Below are positions 59,926-64,000 of a stretch of DNA of 64,000 bases, one piece after another. Origin of the DNA: G963556115 sp963675945 (lineage in GTDB: Bacteria > Planctomycetota > SZUA-567). The stretch lies in contig OY780932.1 in NCBI GenBank assembly GCA_963675945.1, positions 2,170,001-2,234,000 on the forward strand. The letters are read 5' to 3'. Under the pieces are notes generated by a model. It was not told the DNA's origin. It made no database searches and saw only the letters and a program-made list of their open reading frames with translations. The position numbers and the translations under genes were made by a program. The number at the start of each line of letters is the position of its first letter. Positions within the stretch are counted from its first letter, which is position 1.

Positions 59926-60777
59926 TTATTTTTTTGATTGCTGATTGCTGATTAATTCCTCAAAGAGTTCTATGCGTTTAACTTGTGCTTCATTATCTTT
60001 TTGCGCCATCATGGTGTAGAGTACGTCAACTATATTGAGCTGTGAAAGCATTGTGGTTATTTCACCGTCTTTGAGCGGCGATTCTGTAGCTTCGGTGAGA
60101 ATCACAATGTCGGCGATATCGGTTATCTCGGATTTTTCATAGTTGACGACCGCGATTATTTTGATATTCCTGGATTTTGCCAGCGTGATTAGCGGCTTGA
60201 GTTCACCCAGCCTACCAGAGAGATCTATAAGCAGGATCACTCCGCTTGCCGGGAGGTTGGCAACAGAAAAGCACTGGAATTGGTAGTCTGAGCACAACTC
60301 GCAGTTGAAACCGAGTTTCATGATTTTATATTTGGCTATCTCACCGAGTAAGGCGGAGAAGCCGCTAGCCAGTATTAGTAGTTTCTCGGCGCTTATCAGT
60401 AGGTCTACGGCAGAGATTAGATCACTCGTTATAAGCTTTTGTCTACTGATCTGAAGTGTGGCCATATTCTCTGTAGTAACTTCGTCAATCAGATTCTCCA
60501 GAGAGTTACTGGTATTGGTGTATATTAGTTTTTTTTCTGCCGGGGTCTCCCGTGCCAGGATGATTTTTAAATCTTTATATCCGTTGAAATCCAGCTTATT
60601 GCAGAACCGGATAATACTTGCCTTGCCTACCTGTAATTCCTCGGCTAGTTGGTTGATCGGCATCTTGGTGATCAGTTCCGGGTTCTTGAGGATATAGTCG
60701 GCGATGGTCTTTTCCTTCTTGGAAAAGGTATTATATAAGGATCTTATGCGTGTATTGCAGGTGTTGTTGGACATCAT
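59926..60777 (-). CDS. RpiR family transcriptional regulator (HTH + SIS)
   Basis: 283 residues. N-terminal HTH_6: TFSKKEKTIADYILKNPELI, MPINQLAEELQVGKASIIRF, CNKLDFNGYKDLKIIL. C-terminal SIS phosphosugar-binding domain from about residue 125 (LILASGFSALLGEIAKYKIM, VILLIDLSGRLGELKPLITL, IKIIAVVNYEKSEITDIADI). It sits 200 nt upstream of the transaldolase gene on the same strand and probably controls the inositol-type cluster in answer to a phosphorylated intermediate. A second ATG three bases on is possible. Confidence 0.9.
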   Translation of the reverse strand: MMSNNTCNTRIRSLYNTFSKKEKTIADYILKNPELITKMPINQLAEELQVGKASIIRFCNKLDFNGYKDLKIILARETPAEKKLIYTNTSNSLENLIDEVTTENMATLQISRQKLITSDLISAVDLLISAEKLLILASGFSALLGEIAKYKIMKLGFNCELCSDYQFQCFSVANLPASGVILLIDLSGRLGELKPLITLAKSRNIKIIAVVNYEKSEITDIADIVILTEATESPLKDGEITTMLSQLNIVDVLYTMMAQKDNEAQVKRIELFEELISNQQSKK

Positions 60778-61086
60778 TTTCCTTGGTTATGTTTCCGGAA
60801 CTAAGTTCTATTTTTAAATTATAAATGGAACTTTATACCAGAAGTTTACTCCAGTTTTAATTTTAGTCAAATAAAATCTTAAAAATAGCGGAAAATTATA
60901 TTTCTGGGGTCTGTTGTTTTGGGTGGTGGGGGAGATGATTTTCAGATTTGTTTATGGGTTGAGTGCGAGTCGTAATACTCTTTGTCTCGGGTGTGGGGAA
61001 TGCGGTGGGTATTCTTTAACGGTCGGTGGAGGGGGCTGCGAGAGTGTTATTATTTATTCGTGCCGAATGGATAAACTATGCTAGAT
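60778..61086. other. Intergenic region, nothing recognised
   Basis: About 310 bases, G/T-rich on the plus strand. No coding frame, repeat or terminator that I can support. Confidence 0.35.
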
Positions 61087-61539
61087 TTATGTGCGTGAGC
61101 GTTTACTGAGAAAACGATCCAGGGAATTGGCAAAGTTCTGTCTGTCTTTGGAACTGTAACTCGCCGGGCCGCCGGTATCGATGCCGTTTGCGCGTAATTC
61201 GTGCATAAAATCCCGGATGGAGAGTTTGCTTTCAACATTCTCTGCGGTCAGTAATTCGCCCCGGGGCTCGAGCGCAACCGCACCCTGCTCCACAATGCGC
61301 GCGGCCAGCGGAATGTCGGCGGTAATCACCAGGTCGCCGCTGCCAACGTTCGCGGCGATGTAATCGTCGGCCACATCAGCTCCGGCCGGAACCAATTTGA
61401 GGGTGATGAGCTTGTTCTCTGGGATCGGCAGATAGGAGTTGGCTACAATTATCAGCGGCAGGTTGCAGCGGGCTGCCGCTGCATACAGTATCTGCTTGAC
61501 CTCTCCGGGGCAGGCGTCTCCATCGATCCAAATCTGCAT
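61087..61539 (-). CDS. yaiI: UPF0178/YaiI (DUF188) family protein
   Basis: 150 residues from the ATG at 61539 (AGAGGA 5 nt upstream; the in-frame ATG nine codons earlier is weaker). IWIDGDACPGEVKQILYAAA, IIVANSYLPIP, GADVADDYIAANVGSGDLVI, TADIPLAARIVEQGAVALEP and the terminal GGPASYSSKDRQNFANSLDR are all family hallmarks. The fold is PIN/NYN-like, so a nuclease role is possible but unproven. Confidence 0.93.
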   Translation of the reverse strand: MQIWIDGDACPGEVKQILYAAAARCNLPLIIVANSYLPIPENKLITLKLVPAGADVADDYIAANVGSGDLVITADIPLAARIVEQGAVALEPRGELLTAENVESKLSIRDFMHELRANGIDTGGPASYSSKDRQNFANSLDRFLSKRSRT

Positions 61540-61838
61540 CTTTATCCTCTCAATATTACAACTCACCGGGGTTGTATTACTCGTTAATAATACTGGGCTG
61601 CAGTTTACTGGTGAGCTTGAGTTTGGTCAGCAAATACCGGCTGTGCGGCATATAAGCAAGTAAATGTTAGTTGCGGTAAAGTTTGTATTATAACCATGGG
61701 TATGGGGAAAGCAAGGGGACTTGGTAAAACTGAGCCGTAGTTTGCTTTCGTCGGTTGAGAGTTCTGCGCTAACATGGAACAATATACCACCTGTTTGCCG
61801 ACCGGTGCTACTAGGTTATATGCTACCGGAAAATAATA

Positions 61839-62735
61839 TCAGTAGCTGCTCTTCAGAGCATTTTTTGGGGAAACACCGAAGTAGCGTTTGAATTCTCGGC
61901 TGAACTGGGAGGGGCTTTCGTAGCCGACCGAACTTGCCGCCATGCTGGCAGTCATATTTTCATGGATGATACAGTATTTCGCCTGAGTCAGCTTTATCTT
62001 TTTGACATATTGCAGGGGGCTGCAGCCGGTGACGTCCTTGAAGGCACGGTGAAAGAGCGACAGGCTCATACCGGTATATTCTGCAAGTTCATCAATGATG
62101 ACCGTCTCGTGGTAGTTGTTACGGATGTACGCAATTGCTTTGGCGATACTGGTGTAATAGGTGTTATGTTGGGTGAGGGCATAGAGCGGTGCCCCGTGGT
62201 CACTGAGCAGTATGCGGAAGATGATCTCTCTGATAAGGGATTTTCCGAGAACCTTGCAGTCCAAAGCGGAGTCCAGACAGGCGATCAGCCGTTTTACCGT
62301 GTTATGCAATTCGCTGCTCATTGCTGCCGGTTCTACACCTCTGATGTTTCGGGTCTGCTGGCATTTGTACGGTATATTATTTTTCTCAGCAATCAAGGCG
62401 GTCAACTCATGAAGCTCTGCAAGATCAATATCAAGTGCAATGCCGATAAGAGGCTTTTCCGGTGAAGCGATTGACTCGCATTCAAAAGGAATAGACATGC
62501 TGACAATAAGATAGTTGTTGGCATTATAATGAAAAGTGCGTTCATTCAGATAGCCGATTTTGTGTCCCTGTAGAATGAAGACAATGCCTGCTTCATATAA
62601 TAATGGTACCCTGGGGGTGGAGCGATCTGCCCAGAAAAAACGGATGCGCTTCAGGTCGGTCGGAGTGAAACCCTGATTTTTGGCAGAAGCATATTTTTCG
62701 GTTATTTTCCTAAGATATTCAGGGAGTTGCTGCAT
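61839..62735 (-). CDS. AraC family transcriptional regulator (AraC_N + HTH_18)
   Basis: 298 residues, AAGGAAAT upstream. N-terminal cupin-type AraC_N domain (GIVFILQGHKIGYLNERTFH, NNYLIVSMSIPFECES). C-terminal double HTH: YHETVIIDELAEYTGMSLSL, FHRAFKDVTGCSPLQYVKKI and SSVGYESPSQFSREFKRYFG. It is of the type that governs aldehyde/alcohol oxidoreductase genes, and is divergent from the short-chain dehydrogenase and the iron alcohol dehydrogenase downstream, which are its probable targets. Confidence 0.92.
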   Translation of the reverse strand: MQQLPEYLRKITEKYASAKNQGFTPTDLKRIRFFWADRSTPRVPLLYEAGIVFILQGHKIGYLNERTFHYNANNYLIVSMSIPFECESIASPEKPLIGIALDIDLAELHELTALIAEKNNIPYKCQQTRNIRGVEPAAMSSELHNTVKRLIACLDSALDCKVLGKSLIREIIFRILLSDHGAPLYALTQHNTYYTSIAKAIAYIRNNYHETVIIDELAEYTGMSLSLFHRAFKDVTGCSPLQYVKKIKLTQAKYCIIHENMTASMAASSVGYESPSQFSREFKRYFGVSPKNALKSSY

Positions 62736-62842
62736 GGTGATATTTCCTTAAATTACAATAAATTATATACTAAATATAGGCATTTATTGATCTATAGCAA
62801 TATTCAAGGTAGAAATAGGCAATAAAAATGGATGAATGTGCC

Positions 62843-62871
62843 TTGTTTGAATTGCCTGATAGTAGTATCCT
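62843..62871 (+). promoter_or_regulatory. Putative promoter of the SDR gene
   Basis: TTGTTT (62843-62848), 17-nt spacer, TATCCT (62866-62871). The weak -35 fits activation by the divergent AraC regulator. Confidence 0.42.
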
Positions 62872-62890
62872 GTAAGTGTCTATTAGATTT

Positions 62891-62930
62891 ATGAGCACTG
62901 AGGAGTTGTTGTAATGGAGGGAGTGCTCAT
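62891..62930 (+). promoter_or_regulatory. Leader hairpin upstream of the SDR gene
   Basis: ATGAGCACT (62891-62899) and AGTGCTCAT (62922-62930), perfect 9-bp stem, followed by TTTTATTAATA: terminator-like but located between promoter and start codon. Confidence 0.5.
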
Positions 62931-62959
62931 TTTATTAATATTGCATGAAAGGATTTGTT

Positions 62960-63679
62960 ATGAAAAAGCTGGTTGTGGTCACTGGGGCAAGTTCAGGTAT
63001 TGGCGAAGCTATTGCTAGACGGTTCAGTGAGGCGGGCTATCCGCTTCTGCTGGTGGCGAGAAGGCTTGAGAAACTGGAGGCGCTGAAGCTGCCGAATTGC
63101 ATTTGCGAAAAGGTTGATGTTACTGAGCGAGAGGCTTTTGAGTCTGCAGTGAAGAGAGCAGAAGAAAAATTCGGTCCGGTTGAGTGTATGATAAATAATG
63201 CGGGAATGATGCTGCTCGGGCAGATTGATGCACAGGATCCGGTTGAATGGAGAAAAATGTTTGAGGTGAATGTGTTGGCCTTGCTCGGAGGTATGCAGAT
63301 TGTCCTTGCTCCAATGAAAGCACGTAAAAGCGGGACTATTATTAATATCAGTTCTGTCGCAGGAAAGAAGGCATTTCCTAATCATGCTGCTTACTGTGGG
63401 ACTAAATTTGCAGTATCAGGGCTCAGTGAATGTGTGCGGGAAGAGGTCGCAGATGATAATGTCAGAGTGATCAGTATCTGCCCGGGGGCTGCTGAGTCAG
63501 AGCTTATAACTCATACTACCTCCGAGGAGATTAAAACCGGTTATAATGAATGGAGGAGTTCTATCGGTGGAGCAATTGCCGCTGACGATGTTGCCAGAGC
63601 AGTCCTGTATACAATGGAACAGCCTCAGAATGTCTGTATCCGTGAAATAGTGATGGCGCCTACCAGACAACAGTCATGA
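62960..63679 (+). CDS. Short-chain dehydrogenase/reductase (YdfG-like)
   Basis: 239 residues from ATG 62960 (AAAGGA 6 nt upstream; ATG 62945 lies before that site). Classical SDR: TGASSGIGEAIARRFSEAG, INNAGMMLLG, ISSVAGKKAF with the catalytic Ser, YCGTKFAVSGL with the YxxxK pair, and CPGAAESEL. R at the end of beta-2 (LLVARRLEKLEAL) favours NADPH. The class includes 3-hydroxy acid and methylglyoxal reductases. Linked to an AraC regulator and an alcohol dehydrogenase, so an aldehyde-handling role is likely. Confidence 0.92.
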   Translation: MKKLVVVTGASSGIGEAIARRFSEAGYPLLLVARRLEKLEALKLPNCICEKVDVTEREAFESAVKRAEEKFGPVECMINNAGMMLLGQIDAQDPVEWRKMFEVNVLALLGGMQIVLAPMKARKSGTIINISSVAGKKAFPNHAAYCGTKFAVSGLSECVREEVADDNVRVISICPGAAESELITHTTSEEIKTGYNEWRSSIGGAIAADDVARAVLYTMEQPQNVCIREIVMAPTRQQS

Positions 63680-63850
63680 TAGTTCGCGACGTAGTCTTCC
63701 GCCTTGGAACGGTAGTTCTTCTACCGCAATAGATGCTTACTAGTTAGAGCTTGAATGGCCGTATGCTACAAGAAATTTTTTTGGATATTTATAAGTAGCT
63801 TGAGAAATTTACTTGTAACAATTAGTAGTTTAAAATAAGGATTGATCTAA

Positions 63851-64000
63851 ATGAATAATTTTACGTTTTATGCGCCGACTTACTTTGTTTTTGGTAAAGA
63901 TACTGAGACGGAGGCAGGTAAATATGTCAAAAAGTTTGGGGGAACGAAGGTTCTTATCCATTATGGCGGTGGCTCGGTCGTTAAGTCCGGTCTGTTAGAT
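63851..64000 (+). CDS. Iron-containing alcohol dehydrogenase, 5' part
   Basis: The first 50 codons before the window ends: FTFYAPTYFVFGKDTETEAG, KYVKKFGGTKVLIHYGGGSV, VKSGLLD. This is the start of group III (butanol dehydrogenase/YqhD-like) alcohol dehydrogenases, with the glycine-rich HYGGGSVVKSG of the cofactor site. The iron-binding part lies outside the window. AAGG about 10 nt upstream of the ATG. Confidence 0.88.
   Translation, partial: MNNFTFYAPTYFVFGKDTETEAGKYVKKFGGTKVLIHYGGGSVVKSGLLD

Noticed and set aside
1..64000. tRNA or rRNA genes
   Set aside because: Looked for GTTCGA-type T-loops with CCA-like ends and for rRNA conserved blocks; every hit was inside a coding gene or a terminator.

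Overview
The window comes from a Gram-negative, probably anaerobic bacterium. Lipoprotein signal peptides, a surface-glycan locus and a CheX/MCP/GGDEF signalling set point to the Gram-negative envelope. FeoAB, many radical SAM enzymes and no visible oxygen enzymes point to anaerobic life. Several uroporphyrinogen-decarboxylase-like proteins inside sugar loci, LacI/AraC/RpiR regulators and a peptidase-accB-accC block would fit the PVC superphylum (Lentisphaerota or Kiritimatiellota). That placement is an inference from gene content, not a measurement.

Layout. 1-6.1 kb: the end of a URO-D-like protein, a DUF4432 sugar-epimerase-like protein, then a tight operon of a Cys-rich PadR regulator, a biotin-synthase-like radical SAM enzyme and an SsuABC-type ABC importer. 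6.2-16.3 kb: hairpin-rich intergenic DNA, an EamA transporter, a phospholipase-D lipoprotein, a DUF1015 protein, an EF-hand protein, M24 peptidase-accB-accC, rpmB and queE. 16.6-22.3 kb: a hybrid histidine kinase, a conserved unknown, a diguanylate cyclase and a CheX-like protein.

22.7-33.8 kb: the most interesting region, eleven co-directional, closely spaced or overlapping genes. feoA and feoB are followed by an HMA-like protein, a Met/Gln/Pro tandem-repeat protein with a C-terminal glycine-rich membrane segment, a Gly/Ala-rich small membrane protein, a P1B-type ATPase with an SCA motif, a protein with three FeoA-like domains, a second P1B ATPase with CPC, a Tyr/Gln/Asn-rich protein with a related membrane module, a 68-residue membrane peptide and a 187-residue helical protein. 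A terminator closes the set. I read it as a ferrosome-type (fez) iron-storage organelle cluster physically joined to the Feo ferrous iron importer, with accessory proteins I do not know from described fez operons. FeoB would bring Fe(II) into the cytosol and the P1B ATPases would load it into a membrane compartment shaped by the small proteins.

33.9-41.4 kb: a carbohydrate locus (LacI repressor; divergent lipoprotein sugar-binding protein, URO-D-like protein, ABC ATPase and permease, GH31 glycosidase) with two LacI-type operators before the first gene. 41.4-42.0 kb: an IS200-type remnant. 42.7-50.4 kb: a surface sugar locus with rfbF, two radical SAM/SPASM proteins, a methyltransferase, an RmlC-like epimerase, a DegT aminotransferase, an acyltransferase and a GT61-like transferase.

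50.4-56.2 kb: an AT-rich decay zone with two IS3 copies, IS30 and ISXO2/IS1595 fragments, a sugar-isomerase gene fragment, and a PAS sensor pseudogene split by one IS3 copy next to its intact chemoreceptor paralogue. 56.2-60.8 kb: an inositol-type catabolic cluster on the minus strand (RpiR regulator, transaldolase, iolB, mmsA). 60.8-64 kb: a YaiI-family protein, an AraC regulator divergent from a short-chain dehydrogenase, and the start of an iron-dependent alcohol dehydrogenase. No tRNA, rRNA or CRISPR array was recognised.
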